From the NCBI GenBank assembly GCA_035712365.1, contig DASTAW010000015.1:62001-126000 (forward strand): 64,000 nt of DNA. The letters are read 5' to 3'. This stretch comes from Terriglobia bacterium. Its GTDB lineage: Bacteria; Acidobacteriota; Terriglobia; UBA7540. The notes beneath the pieces are model-generated. The model saw nothing but the letters and a program-made list of their open reading frames with translations, searched no databases and had not been told where the DNA came from. The stretch's first letter is position 1, and each line of letters begins with the position of its first letter. The position numbers and the translations under genes were made by a program. Shown here one piece after another: positions 17,549 through 27,206 of this stretch.

Positions 17549-19291
17549 CTACTTGGCCATGGAGCCGTTCTGCCGCCGCGTGCTTGATTCACCGTCCGCA
17601 GCCTCCGGGTAAGGCATCAGTTTTGGCGGGTTGTCGTCAACATTAAGAAGCCAGACTTGCCGGTCCTTGAAATAGCCGATGAGTTCCTTGTTCTTCGCCG
17701 AACCCATGTTGTCGGCCCAAACGACTTTGGCCGAGTCAATATCAGCCCGGTTGTAAACCCATCCCGGCCCTGTGATGTCGTCATCAGGGCTATATTGGAC
17801 GATGACCAACTGACCACCGGGACGCTTCATGAGCCCGTCGAGTATCTCCTCGCGTTCAGTATTCGAGTGTGCCGGCGCGCACCACGACGGAATTGCGGAA
17901 ATGTGCAGCGGGCCGGCCGCCGCGCGCAGACCTAGCAGCAGCACGCACACCAGTGGAATAGCCCGCGTTATGAAGCGGCCTGCCGTTTTTCCGTACCAGT
18001 CTAACGGACGTATGGAGCGCATAGCGAGCAGCACGAGAGCGAGAATCGAGCTTGTAGCCGGGGCGGTATAGTGCTCCTGATAAGTAATGGGCAGCATGTT
18101 TGCCAGGACGACGGCCGCACTCACGGCCAGCAGCAGATAGGCTTCCGGACTGACGTCCTTCCATGAAAACCCATATGGCAGGCCCCCCAGCACGAGGACC
18201 AATGGAAGTGTGAAGGCAACCCCAAGGTAGAAACTCCAGAACAGGGCCAGCTTTGCCAGGATCTTTAGGGTCAGGGCTGCTGGAGTTCGTGAAGTGTCGT
18301 AAAAGGCCGTCTTCATATGAAGAAAGAATCGCTTCAATTCGGGATGATGATATGCGGGAGTATGCCTAAGCGGCTGCCAGGGGAAATTGGGTACGGGATT
18401 GTACGTGCGCTCGTAAACCACATACGGTGGACTAAGCGGGTTGCCAGTTGTGCGCCAGAAATAATAGCCCATGCCAACTACGGTCAGGGCCAGCACAGCC
18501 AGCAGCGGGACAACGACGCTCTTCAGCGCATACCCGAATTCCGGCCGTTTCAGTTTCCAAAGCCAGGCCAGCAACGCTACGGCGATGGGAATGCTGAAGA
18601 ACAGGCCTTCATAGGGGCGGCTGTTGGCCAGAATGGCAAAGCCGAGGCCCATCAGCAGGACGTTCCGCACCCGATGTTCCTGCTTCAGCCGCGGAAGAGC
18701 TCCCAACACCAGCGCCCCGCCCATCGCCGCCACTGCTCCGCCCCAATAACTGTTGGCCCAGTAGTTAAAACTCCCAAAGCGGATGACGGCCAGGAATCCC
18801 CCCAGCAAGGCCCAGCCGGGCGTCAGCCAGCCTTGCAGCATCCAGGTGATGGCGGCGCACATGAGTCCGACGCTCAGCCAGATGCCCCAGAAAGGATGCC
18901 CCATCAGCACCTGCCCCGCGGCCATAAAAAGTCCCTGGACAGGCCAGTACTTGGCCGTATAAGTCGGGTGCCAGAGTATGAATGGGGTTTCAAAATGGAC
19001 CCACATAGGACTGGTGGGATTCGTCAGCCGACCATGAGCAAAAGTGTCCGACAGCAAGAGGTAGCAAAACTCATCATGGACACTGGGCGCAGGAATCGGC
19101 AGGATGGGGAGCAGCGCCGCCCGCAATGACATCGCCGAAAGCCCAACCGTAATAATCGAAAGCCTGTGCTGCCGCGCCAGATTGCCGAAGGTCCGCTCCA
19201 GAGCGTCAAACCAGCGTGAGCCAAGGTTCGGAACCGTAAGAGCTAGTGCCAGCGCAAGCACAATCAATCCGGCTTCGATCGCAAGAAACAT
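17549..19291 (-). CDS. multi-spanning GT-C-like membrane protein
   Basis: A 580-residue membrane protein with about ten hydrophobic segments (for example IEAGLIVLALALALTV, AFTLPLVLVLGGL). After the first segments comes an acidic loop SVHDEFCYLLLSDTFAHG, placed like the catalytic Asp loop of GT-C transferases (ArnT/PMT type). The C-terminal roughly 110 residues are soluble (QLVIVQYSPDDDITGPGWV, VWLLNVDDNPP). Such enzymes use polyprenyl-phosphate sugars outside the membrane, but donor and acceptor are not visible here. The ATG at 19291 is chosen because longer starts run into the upstream methyltransferase gene; no clear ribosome site is seen. Confidence 0.72.
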   Translation of the reverse strand: MFLAIEAGLIVLALALALTVPNLGSRWFDALERTFGNLARQHRLSIITVGLSAMSLRAALLPILPIPAPSVHDEFCYLLLSDTFAHGRLTNPTSPMWVHFETPFILWHPTYTAKYWPVQGLFMAAGQVLMGHPFWGIWLSVGLMCAAITWMLQGWLTPGWALLGGFLAVIRFGSFNYWANSYWGGAVAAMGGALVLGALPRLKQEHRVRNVLLMGLGFAILANSRPYEGLFFSIPIAVALLAWLWKLKRPEFGYALKSVVVPLLAVLALTVVGMGYYFWRTTGNPLSPPYVVYERTYNPVPNFPWQPLRHTPAYHHPELKRFFLHMKTAFYDTSRTPAALTLKILAKLALFWSFYLGVAFTLPLVLVLGGLPYGFSWKDVSPEAYLLLAVSAAVVLANMLPITYQEHYTAPATSSILALVLLAMRSIRPLDWYGKTAGRFITRAIPLVCVLLLGLRAAAGPLHISAIPSWCAPAHSNTEREEILDGLMKRPGGQLVIVQYSPDDDITGPGWVYNRADIDSAKVVWADNMGSAKNKELIGYFKDRQVWLLNVDDNPPKLMPYPEAADGESSTRRQNGSMAK

Positions 19292-19329
19292 TCGTGTACA
19301 GGGCGCCTGACGTGCGGCTGGTCGCCTGA

Positions 19330-20139
19330 TCAGACCAGTTCGGCGTGTCGATTCTCGAGCCTTTCGGTCGCTTCTGTGCAGCCGACTGGGGGCATCTGGG
19401 CGGCGACAGGCCGCTTTTGGCATAGCATGAGGATGGACGTTCCCCAGGGCAAACGGACGAACCTCATCAAAAGCCCTTCCGTCTGCAACATCCGCGTGAA
19501 AAACCTGTTCAACAAGGGTGGCAGGACCACGTGCGAGGCCTTGGGTGACATTGCATCCTTGGGGAATAAACCACGGAAAAGTCGATAGAACAGGATGGGG
19601 AAAAAGACAAAGAAAACAGCATAGCTCCGAAAAATGACCTCATGTCCCGTGCGGTTGAGCTTCATGTGCAATTCCGAGGCGACATACCGCCTGCGATGCA
19701 TCAGTGCCTCATCGTGCTCGCTCCACAGAAACCGGTACGCCGGGACCGTAACCAGGAGCAGTCCACCCGGCCGAAGCACGCGGCTGAATTCTTCGAGCGT
19801 GCGTACATCGTCATCCATGTGCTCCAATACGTCAAAGGCCGTCAGCAAGTCCACGGAGCCATCAGCCAGCGGAAGCGAATGGCCATCAACGCAGCCTGCA
19901 GCCAGCCCGCGCGAGACAGCGATCGAGAGCGCCGCCAGCGAACGGTCAAGCCCGGCGACCCAGTCCGCATATTGGGCCAATATCGACAGATTGCGGCCCG
20001 TACCGCAGCCAACATCCACCGCAACTCTGCCTCCGGGCGCGAACCGGCGCAGAACGCGATCGATAATCGCGCGGCGGCCCACAAACCACCAATACGTGTC
20101 TTCCAGCCCGTGTTCGGCTTCCGTCAGGGAGCTTTTCAT
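19330..20139 (-). CDS. class I SAM-dependent methyltransferase, possibly membrane-associated
   Basis: A 269-residue protein with the N-terminal EDTYWWFVGRRAII motif common to glycan-locus methyltransferases. Motif I is VAVDVGCGTGRNLSIL, motif II is VAGLDRS, and FDVLEHMDDDVRTL and LRPGGLLLVTVPAYRFLWSE follow. A hydrophobic stretch near residue 190 (SYAVFFVFFPILFYRLF) suggests membrane association. It sits just upstream of the GT-C gene on the same strand, so the pair is likely co-transcribed. The acceptor, probably a sugar or lipid-linked glycan, is inferred from context only. Confidence 0.85.
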   Translation of the reverse strand: MKSSLTEAEHGLEDTYWWFVGRRAIIDRVLRRFAPGGRVAVDVGCGTGRNLSILAQYADWVAGLDRSLAALSIAVSRGLAAGCVDGHSLPLADGSVDLLTAFDVLEHMDDDVRTLEEFSRVLRPGGLLLVTVPAYRFLWSEHDEALMHRRRYVASELHMKLNRTGHEVIFRSYAVFFVFFPILFYRLFRGLFPKDAMSPKASHVVLPPLLNRFFTRMLQTEGLLMRFVRLPWGTSILMLCQKRPVAAQMPPVGCTEATERLENRHAELV

Positions 20140-20541
20140 CGTACGAAAACCGTTCTACTCCGCTTTGCAGGTTCAAAAAGCATGGCGAGTGGTTAATGTC
20201 CCATGCCTCTTTTCCCGTGTCAATTTGGGTCCGTCCAAAGGACCGGATCAGTACTCCCAGCCGCCGCGCTGGGGACTACCTACCGTGGAGCGGGCAGCGG
20301 TGGCGCACCGTCCGTTCAACTACATCCCGAAAACTGGCTTCCTGTTTTCCGCGGGACCAGGTCCTCCGTGATTGCTGCCCATTGAGCGCCTCGTTCACAC
20401 TTCCGCAAGCCCAATTCCCGTTTTGAAACTCATCCGTCGTAGCGTAACATGGCTGAGACCGCGAGACACCGAAAAACGTTTTGGTTAGGAACGCTCCGGT
20501 GGACATAAGACGGACGGAAACGTATTGATTGGGGCATCCGC
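20140..20541. other. divergent intergenic region
   Basis: 402 bases between divergently read glycan genes. No coding region is convincing. A dyad CCCAGC...GCTGGG lies at 20256-20273 and a shorter GGTCC...GGACC just before it. Promoters for both directions should be here, but no clear -35/-10 pair was recognised. Confidence 0.45.
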
Positions 20542-22152
20542 ATGCTTGCTTCTCGAACTGGACAAAGCGACAGACCCGCAGCGGGCGGCCTGCTCGTTAA
20601 CCTGGCCCGAAAGGCCTTCTCCTTTCCCGCGGTCCTCGCCACTTTGTTACTGGCCGGGGCCTTCATGTCCATCGGGGCAGGTGTGGGAAACGTATCCTCG
20701 GACCCGTCAGCAGCTTCACAATTCTGGATACGGGGCGACGCCTGGTGGCACCTTGCGATAGGCAGGCAGATCCTCGCTACTCACGCCTGGCCTCATGCGG
20801 ATGTGTATTCCTTCACGATGCCCGGCAAGCCATGGATCGCCTACGAGTGGCTGGGAGAGGTCGTCATGGCCGCCGCGTGGAAAGCCGGAGGCCTGCGGGG
20901 CCTGATGATCTTGCTTACGGCTTTCGCCGGCGCAATATTAATACTGCTCTTCTATTATTGTTACCAGCGCAGCCGGGACCTTACCGCGTCATTTGTAGCT
21001 TGTGCGTTGCTCTTGCCGCTGGCTGCACTGTCATTCAGTGTCCAGCCTCAATTGCTGGGTGAGGCGCTTCTGCTGGCCACGCTCATCATCCTGGAGCGAT
21101 TTCGGCAGGGCCGTCCAAGGCCCTTGTGGGCGCTTCCCCTGCTGTTCCTGATCTGGGTCAACTCTCACGGCACATTCATCCTGGGTTTTGGCGCGCTCGC
21201 CATCTATCTGGTGGGCGGCAGCTTGTCTTTTCGTGCCGCAGGGGTCTGGTCTAAGCCCTGGACGCCCGCGCAGCGCCGCCAATTGGGACTGACCATCTTA
21301 CTCTGCGGGCTGGCCTCGCTGGTGACGCCTTACGGAATTCGTCTGGCCATTTTTCCGGTGCAGTTCATGTCCCTGCAGCCCATCAGCACCAGGATTGTGA
21401 CGGAGTTCCAGCCTTTGCCGCTTTCCAGCTTCCAGGGAGTGCTCTTTGTTGCCTGTTTATTGTTTTTTTGCGGCGCAATCCTGACCCGCCGGCTGTATTG
21501 CCAGTTGCCTGACTTTCTTCTCCTGGCCGTGGCCGCCGGAGGAACATTACTTCACGCGCGGCTCATTGTGCTGTTCGTCCCGGTCTTTGCGCCTTTTTTG
21601 GCGGAGCTTTTTGTCCGTTGGCTGCCGGGGCGCCAGGCTCAGAAAGAGCGAACTCTGGTAAATGCTCTGCTCATGGCTTGCATTTTGGCCGGTATCGTGG
21701 GGTTCTTTCCCTCGAAATCGAACTTGCAGGAGGTCAGGAAGCTCATAGCGCCGGTTGGCGCGGCCAGCTTCCTGGGCTCTCGCCCGGACATCGAACGGAC
21801 ATACACTTACTACGATTGGGGAAGCTTTCTGCTGTTCGACCTCGGACCCGCTCGCAAGGTCTTCATCGACGGGCGGCTCAACCTTTATGAGCGGGACACG
21901 GTTTTCAGCGATTATCTGAACGCCTTATCGACGGAAAACGGATTATGGACCCTGCTGCGAAAGTACGACATTGACTCCTGCCTGGTCCCCCAAGGCACTA
22001 TGCAAGCGTCTTTGTTGAGCGCCTCGCCCCAGTGGAAGGAGGTTTACCACGACCGCCTCAGCGTTATCTTCGTTAAGACACAGGGGCCGGTACCCACCAG
22101 AACAAGAGCTGCTGATCCGTGCAACATTACGAAGACGAAAGGCAGCGTGTAA
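20542..22152 (+). CDS. multi-spanning membrane protein, GT-C-like
   Basis: A 536-residue integral membrane protein with about ten hydrophobic segments. The first extracytoplasmic loop has WIRGDAWWHLAIGRQILAT followed by PWIAYEWLGEV, a pattern found in many bacterial GT-C-like proteins, with Asp in the place of the catalytic acid. The C-terminus is soluble (DWGSFLLFDLGPARKVFIDG). The ATG at 20542 is the first good start. It faces the FAD oxidoreductase gene across 46 bases. A role in lipid-linked sugar transfer is plausible from the neighbourhood but not demonstrated. Confidence 0.65.
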   Translation: MLASRTGQSDRPAAGGLLVNLARKAFSFPAVLATLLLAGAFMSIGAGVGNVSSDPSAASQFWIRGDAWWHLAIGRQILATHAWPHADVYSFTMPGKPWIAYEWLGEVVMAAAWKAGGLRGLMILLTAFAGAILILLFYYCYQRSRDLTASFVACALLLPLAALSFSVQPQLLGEALLLATLIILERFRQGRPRPLWALPLLFLIWVNSHGTFILGFGALAIYLVGGSLSFRAAGVWSKPWTPAQRRQLGLTILLCGLASLVTPYGIRLAIFPVQFMSLQPISTRIVTEFQPLPLSSFQGVLFVACLLFFCGAILTRRLYCQLPDFLLLAVAAGGTLLHARLIVLFVPVFAPFLAELFVRWLPGRQAQKERTLVNALLMACILAGIVGFFPSKSNLQEVRKLIAPVGAASFLGSRPDIERTYTYYDWGSFLLFDLGPARKVFIDGRLNLYERDTVFSDYLNALSTENGLWTLLRKYDIDSCLVPQGTMQASLLSASPQWKEVYHDRLSVIFVKTQGPVPTRTRAADPCNITKTKGSV

Positions 22153-22198
22153 AGCGTCCCGGTCGCCATCGTGGGCCGCTTGCGGGGCGGGCCGCGCC

Positions 22199-23674
22199 TC
22201 AGGTAGCCACGCTCTCCACCTGGGCTTGCTTGGGGCGGGATTCGGATTCTTTCACTTCCTCGTGATAATCGGGCTCGCTGTTGATGGCCCAGATGTCGTG
22301 CCCGGCGCCGCAGATATTCCGAGCGGCGCACAGCGCGGTCATCATGGAATGGTCCTGGTTGTTGTACTTGTGCATCCCGTTTCTGCCGACGAATTGCAGA
22401 TTTCTCAGGCTGGCGCGCGCATAGGCGCGGATGGTCTCAATGCGTTCTGCCCAGCCTGGATCGTACATCGGGTAGGCCTTTCGCATTCGCACCACAGTGC
22501 CATCTTCAATTTCCTCCCGCCGCACCAGCCCAAGCTGCGCAATCTCATTTCGCGCCATCTCGATCAGCTTCTGGTCAGGGCTTGACCACAGCTCATCATT
22601 TTCAAAAACGAAATACTCCATTCCCAGGCAGGTTTTGCCCGGGTCTGGAACCATGGCGGGCGACCAGTTCTTGAAATTCTGGATGCGCCCCACCTTCACT
22701 CCCGGTTCGTGGACGTAGATCCAGTTGTCAGGCGAGACTTCCTTCCGGTTGACCACCAGGCTGACGATCAGGAAGTCTCTATAGCGAAGGTCGTTTGCCG
22801 CCCGCATCACTTCCTCCGGCGGGCGCGGATCGAGCGCGTTCATCAGGTCGCGGATGGGCATCGAGCTCACGAAGTCCGTGCCCTCAAAGTTCTCCTCGCC
22901 GTGCGCGCCGCGCGTTACCACGCGCTTCACGGTCCCCGCCTCGTGGCAGATGCGGACCACCGGCCGCTCCATCATCACTGGGTAGCCTTCTCGCCCAAGC
23001 TGCTCCGTCAGCGTCTCCCACATCTGCCCCGGACCCCGCTCGGGGTAATTGAATTTGTCGATCAGCGTCTTTGCCTTGGGCGTTTTTGAGGGGAACAGCG
23101 CATTCTTCACCGCCCCCATCAACGAGAGGCCTTTGATCCGCTGGGCCGCCCACTCTGCCTGGATCGACGTGCAAGGCACGCCCCACACTTTCTCGGTATA
23201 GGTCTTGAAGAAGATCTGATAAAGGCGCTTTCCAAACCGGTTCGAGACCCACTCCTCCAGGTTGTCTTCCTTCGGCGTCGGAAAGAGCGCGGAGCGAAAG
23301 TAGCTGAGCAGAATCCGAACGCTTTCGACTGGCCCGAGCCCCAGCAAGGCGTTTTTCGCCACCAGGGGATAAAGAAAGAATTTTCTGCGGTAATAGATGC
23401 GCGACAGACGCGGCCGCTGCAGGAACTTGTCTCCCAGCGTCTCCTTCCAGATCTGGTTTACTTCGTCCCATTTGGTAAAGAAGCGGTGCCCGCCGATGTC
23501 AAACAGATATCCCTTGTAGTTCACCGTGCGCGAAATGCCGCCCACCTGCTTGTCCGCTTCCAGGACCATTGCCGGGACGTTATGCCTCGACAATTCCAGC
23601 GCAGCCGTCAGCCCCGCCGGCCCCGCCCCAATAATGACAACCGACTTCCCCTTTGCCGCCTCACCCTGTTTCAC
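22199..23674 (-). CDS. FAD/NAD(P)-dependent oxidoreductase, UDP-galactopyranose-mutase/protoporphyrinogen-oxidase-like
   Basis: About 491 residues. The N-terminal dinucleotide-binding motif is [18 protein letters not shown], followed by [14 protein letters not shown] and FDIGGHRFF, typical of the amine-oxidase/UGM-like flavoprotein family. The C-terminal [16 protein letters not shown] matches the FAD-contacting end of the fold. The GTG at 23674 has AGGAG five bases upstream; longer starts lack support. In glycan loci such flavoproteins often isomerise or oxidise nucleotide-linked or lipid-linked sugars. The exact reaction is not clear, and a carotenoid- or haem-type role cannot be excluded. 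Confidence 0.8.
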   Translation of the reverse strand: MKQGEAAKGKSVVIIGAGPAGLTAALELSRHNVPAMVLEADKQVGGISRTVNYKGYLFDIGGHRFFTKWDEVNQIWKETLGDKFLQRPRLSRIYYRRKFFLYPLVAKNALLGLGPVESVRILLSYFRSALFPTPKEDNLEEWVSNRFGKRLYQIFFKTYTEKVWGVPCTSIQAEWAAQRIKGLSLMGAVKNALFPSKTPKAKTLIDKFNYPERGPGQMWETLTEQLGREGYPVMMERPVVRICHEAGTVKRVVTRGAHGEENFEGTDFVSSMPIRDLMNALDPRPPEEVMRAANDLRYRDFLIVSLVVNRKEVSPDNWIYVHEPGVKVGRIQNFKNWSPAMVPDPGKTCLGMEYFVFENDELWSSPDQKLIEMARNEIAQLGLVRREEIEDGTVVRMRKAYPMYDPGWAERIETIRAYARASLRNLQFVGRNGMHKYNNQDHSMMTALCAARNICGAGHDIWAINSEPDYHEEVKESESRPKQAQVESVAT

Positions 23675-23948
23675 CGCATCTCCTAAGCGAATGTCCCACA
23701 CTGGCGACCCATATGTCAATTGCCTGCGCCAGTGCCTGAAGCTCTGTAACCTATTGAAAATCCAGCCCTGGAACAAGTGATACCTTTTGATGACACCTGC
23801 GGCCTCGCTCTGGATTCAAATCGCTGATAATAACTGGGTTAGCAATAACCGGCAAAGTGGCCTACGAATTGCCTATTGCCTCTTTGGGTTGCACTGGGCG
23901 TCCAGCGGCACAGAGTTCGGGTACAGCTTTAACGGCGAGACAAAAAGG

Positions 23949-25247
23949 ATGCGTTCAGGGCTTCGGTCGGAGATCAGCATAAGCAATTTGCGCGATTTGG
24001 CGAATCGCTCAAACGACTGGCCGCGCACCCTGCCGCTCCTGGGAGCGGCTTTCTGTTTGCTGGTTTACTACTTCACGATCATCCTCCAGACTCTGGCAAG
24101 TTTCAAAAGCGCTTTGCCTCTATATGACTACGGTTCGCTGTACGCTTCCGTGTACGCCTGGGTCCATCACCTGAACCCATACCTCGACTACCCTCTAACT
24201 TATCACCCTGCGCTTGACGTTAGAGGCATGTTCGTTCCGGCGGTTAATTTGAATCCGCCGGTCAGCCTCTATCTGTTTCGGCCCATTATTGCCGTCGGGC
24301 CCATTGCCAGCGCCGAGTTGTGGGCCCTGATCTCGGTCTGCCTCTTTATTGTTTCCGTGGCCCTCATCATCCGGGCAAATCCCAATCCGGCCCTTAGGAC
24401 CCGAATCCTGCTGGTCCTGGGAATGGGTGGGGTCTGGTATACGTTTGAACTGGGCCAGATGTATATGGTACTGCTTCTGCTCACCGTCGTCGCGTGGCTG
24501 GCATTCAGGAGAAACGCCTTCGTCACCGCCGGGCTGGCGATTGGTGTCCTTTGTGCGCTCAAGCCCACCTTCCTGGTCTGGCCGGTCTTGCTGATTCTGT
24601 CCCGGCACAGAAAAGCTGGTATTTCGGCCCTCCTGACGTTTGCAACTGCTTCAGTGCTTCCGCTGGCTTCGGGCGACGGCGTAGAACTCTACCGGCTCTG
24701 GGCAGCGGCCTGCAAGGGCTTCCGGGGAATTCCACTGCCGACCAATTCCGCCATCGTCGCAATGTTCGCGCGGCTTGATCCCTACACCGGAATTACCCAC
24801 TACTACAGAGACCTGGGTTACGCTTTGACAATTATTATGCTGCTGGCGGTTGCATGGATTGCTTTCAGCAAGGCGCCGGACATTTACAGGATATCGGAAA
24901 TTGCTTTGATTGTTTCATTGCTGGCCGGGCCAGTCAGTTGGCTGGGTTATACGGTGGTGCTGATTCCCATGTTGTACGAAAGGCAACTGAATGCGCTCAT
25001 GAGGATCGGCTGGATCATCCTTTGCATCCCTTTGCACGTGCTTGCCTGGATCGCACTGAGTTCTCCCGCGCAGTTCGCGATTGCCGGTTCCCCTTACTTT
25101 TACGGCCTGGCGCTCATAGGCGCCTCTCTGATTTACGAGCTGTACGAGAAGCAACAGGAGAGGCTGGTTCTTTCCCCAGCCGAAGCGCCGGTGCCGTGTC
25201 GTTCTGTGCCGTTAAACGAAACAGCACTGGAGGCGTCGTGGGAGTAG
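23949..25247 (+). CDS. GT87-family (DUF2029) membrane glycosyltransferase
   Basis: About 432 residues with some ten membrane segments. LPLYDYGSLYASVYAWVHHL and NLNPPVSLYLFRPI match the GT87 pattern, as does GLAIGVLCALKPTFLVWPVL, whose K-P motif is highly conserved in the family. GT87 members are polyprenol-phosphate-mannose- or arabinose-dependent transferases in actinobacteria. The ATG at 23949 is the best fit, but its ribosome site is weak and upstream in-frame starts exist to 23787. The next gene overlaps or abuts its end. Confidence 0.82.
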   Translation: MRSGLRSEISISNLRDLANRSNDWPRTLPLLGAAFCLLVYYFTIILQTLASFKSALPLYDYGSLYASVYAWVHHLNPYLDYPLTYHPALDVRGMFVPAVNLNPPVSLYLFRPIIAVGPIASAELWALISVCLFIVSVALIIRANPNPALRTRILLVLGMGGVWYTFELGQMYMVLLLLTVVAWLAFRRNAFVTAGLAIGVLCALKPTFLVWPVLLILSRHRKAGISALLTFATASVLPLASGDGVELYRLWAAACKGFRGIPLPTNSAIVAMFARLDPYTGITHYYRDLGYALTIIMLLAVAWIAFSKAPDIYRISEIALIVSLLAGPVSWLGYTVVLIPMLYERQLNALMRIGWIILCIPLHVLAWIALSSPAQFAIAGSPYFYGLALIGASLIYELYEKQQERLVLSPAEAPVPCRSVPLNETALEASWE

Positions 25248-25252
25248 ACCCG

Positions 25253-26026
25253 ATGTCATCTGATGTGTCACTGAACAAGCTGGCGGACATAAGCCTCGGC
25301 GTCGCCTGCCCCATGGCCAATGAGGGCACAGAAGCTGTGCGCTTCGTTCGTGAAGTATTGGAGCAATGCCACGGTTTCCGCAGCGTCAGATTTTTTGCCG
25401 TGCTGGACAAGGCAACCACAGATAATACTCTCGAACTTCTGCGCGAGTATGCCATCACCGAGCCCCGTCTGCAGGTTGTCTGGTCCCCGGAAAACCGATG
25501 TGTTGTGGATGCGTATGTCCGCGGCTATCGCGAGGCGCTCGCAGCCGGCTCCGACTGGATCCTTGAAATCGACGCCGGATTCAGCCACAGGCCTGCTGAC
25601 ATCCCGCAGTTTTTCGCCGCCATGCAGCAGGGATATGACTGCGTTTTTGGCAGTCGTTTCATGCCGGGCGGCGGCATCCGCAAAAGTTCATGGAAGCGCT
25701 ATCTCATCAGCCGCTGCGGAACAACCCTGACGAACCTGATGATGGGCACGCGCCTGAATGACATGACCAGCGGATTCGAGATGTTCTCGCGCCCCGCGCT
25801 CCAACTCGTTTTGGAACACGGCATCCGTTCGCGGGCGCATTTCTTCCAGACTGAAATCAAAGTTTATTGCCGCGATCTCAAGATTACGGAAGTCCCCATT
25901 CAATACCAGGCGGCCAGTCCCCGGCTGCACGGCAGCGCGGTCAGAGAGGCGCTTGCGCAGTTGTGGCGCCTGTACCGGCTGCGTGCCACCGACGTTTCCG
26001 GCAATCCTCAAGAGGGAGTCCTTTGA
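25253..26026 (+). CDS. GT2 glycosyltransferase, polyprenyl-phosphate-sugar-synthase-like
   Basis: A 257-residue GT-A protein. SLGVACPMANEGTEAVRFV starts the fold. WILEIDAGFSHRPADIP is the DPM1-type DxD region, with DAG in place of the usual DAD. CVFGSRFMPGGG and NDMTSGFEMFSR are further dolichol-phosphate-mannose-synthase motifs. Such enzymes make the lipid-phosphate sugar used by GT-C transferases. The ATG at 25253 has GGGAG at good spacing; a GTG at 25238 with GGAGG is an equal alternative and would overlap the preceding gene. The stop overlaps the next start by one base. Confidence 0.85.
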   Translation: MSSDVSLNKLADISLGVACPMANEGTEAVRFVREVLEQCHGFRSVRFFAVLDKATTDNTLELLREYAITEPRLQVVWSPENRCVVDAYVRGYREALAAGSDWILEIDAGFSHRPADIPQFFAAMQQGYDCVFGSRFMPGGGIRKSSWKRYLISRCGTTLTNLMMGTRLNDMTSGFEMFSRPALQLVLEHGIRSRAHFFQTEIKVYCRDLKITEVPIQYQAASPRLHGSAVREALAQLWRLYRLRATDVSGNPQEGVL

Positions 26027-27156
26027 TGCAACCTGAGGCAGTTCTGGTGATGTCCACCATCGCCGACCCTGTGATCCTGGAAGATTACTTTCGCAATTTC
26101 GAGCGCTTCGGGTATCTGGACCGCACCGTTGCCATTGTCATTCCCGACCGCAAAACTCCTGCCGCCGCCTACGACCGTTGCAGGGACCTCACCCGAAGGG
26201 GATTAAAGACATTCTGCCCTACCCTCGACGAACAGGAAATCTACCTGAACAAATTCAATGGGCTGGGCAAGCTGATCCCCTACAATTCCGACAATCGCCG
26301 CAACGTCGGTTTCCTGTTCGCCCTCGAGTCAGGGGCCCCGGTCATGCTGTCGATCGATGACGATAATTGGTGCCTTCCGGACGAAGATTTTGTGAAGGCC
26401 CACAGCATCGTCCTTGGGGAGCCAACCGCGGAATGCGAAGTCTCGAGCGAAAATCGCTGGTTCAACATCTGCGACATGCTGGAAACTGAACCCCACGTCA
26501 CCGTTTATCCACGAGGCTTTCCCTATTTTGCGCGCCATCAACAGCCCAGGATTTCGCGGGCCGTCGAGAAAGGGCGGGTCCACATGAACGCCGGCCTTTG
26601 GCTCAGCGAGCCGGATATGGACGCCATGACGTGGCTGATTGCGCCGGTGCGGGCGTCGGCCATGCGTGGCAGCTCTGTACTGCTCAGTGATTCGGCATGG
26701 TCGCCCATCAATACCCAAAACACAGCCGTCCATCGCGATGTCATCATTTCCTACTATTTCCTGCGAATGGGATACCCGCTTGCAGGCACGCCGATTGACC
26801 GCTACGGCGACATCTTCAGCGGTTACTTCAGCCAGGCTTGCGTCCGCCATCTGGGATACAAGTTAAGAGTCGGCAGTCCGCTTGCCGAGCACCGAAGAAA
26901 CTCCCACAACTACATGCGCGACGCCGCAAACGAATTCGCCTGTATCTGGGCGCTGGAAGATATCACCCAGTGGCTCGTCGATACAAAGCTCGAAGGGAGC
27001 AATTACGGGGACGCTTACGCGTCCCTCGCGGACAAGCTTGAAGATGCGGTTGAAGGTTTCTCAGGCACGATTTGGAACCAGGCCACACGCGGATATTTCC
27101 ATCAGACGGCTTACCTGATGCGCAGGTGGATTGCCGCCTGCCGAATGATTTCTTGA
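26026..27156 (+). CDS. GT75-like protein, homologue of plant reversibly glycosylated polypeptide (UDP-arabinopyranose mutase)
   Basis: A 376-residue protein. Motifs line up in order with plant RGP: the metal site SIDDDNWC (plant TIDDDCF), RGFPYF (plant RGYPF), NAGLWLSEPDMDAMTW (plant HGLWLNIPDYDAPTQ), PINTQNTAVHRD (plant PMCGMNLAFDR) and IDRYGDIFSGY (plant IGRYDDMWAGW). Plant RGPs interconvert UDP-arabinopyranose and UDP-arabinofuranose and can self-glycosylate. Here the enzyme may be a mutase or a transferase in a surface-glycan pathway; identity is low enough that the sugar is uncertain. A one-base overlap with the GT2 gene indicates coupling. Confidence 0.75.
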   Translation: MQPEAVLVMSTIADPVILEDYFRNFERFGYLDRTVAIVIPDRKTPAAAYDRCRDLTRRGLKTFCPTLDEQEIYLNKFNGLGKLIPYNSDNRRNVGFLFALESGAPVMLSIDDDNWCLPDEDFVKAHSIVLGEPTAECEVSSENRWFNICDMLETEPHVTVYPRGFPYFARHQQPRISRAVEKGRVHMNAGLWLSEPDMDAMTWLIAPVRASAMRGSSVLLSDSAWSPINTQNTAVHRDVIISYYFLRMGYPLAGTPIDRYGDIFSGYFSQACVRHLGYKLRVGSPLAEHRRNSHNYMRDAANEFACIWALEDITQWLVDTKLEGSNYGDAYASLADKLEDAVEGFSGTIWNQATRGYFHQTAYLMRRWIAACRMIS

Positions 27157-27206
27157 CCCGGCTGTGGGAGCCGCAAGTGCGGCGCCCGAGCCTGGTGGAG
27201 AGGAGA

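Noticed and set aside
16045-17592. 515-residue minus-strand open frame
   Set aside because: It is antisense to the M48 peptidase gene, which has a zinc motif and signal peptide.
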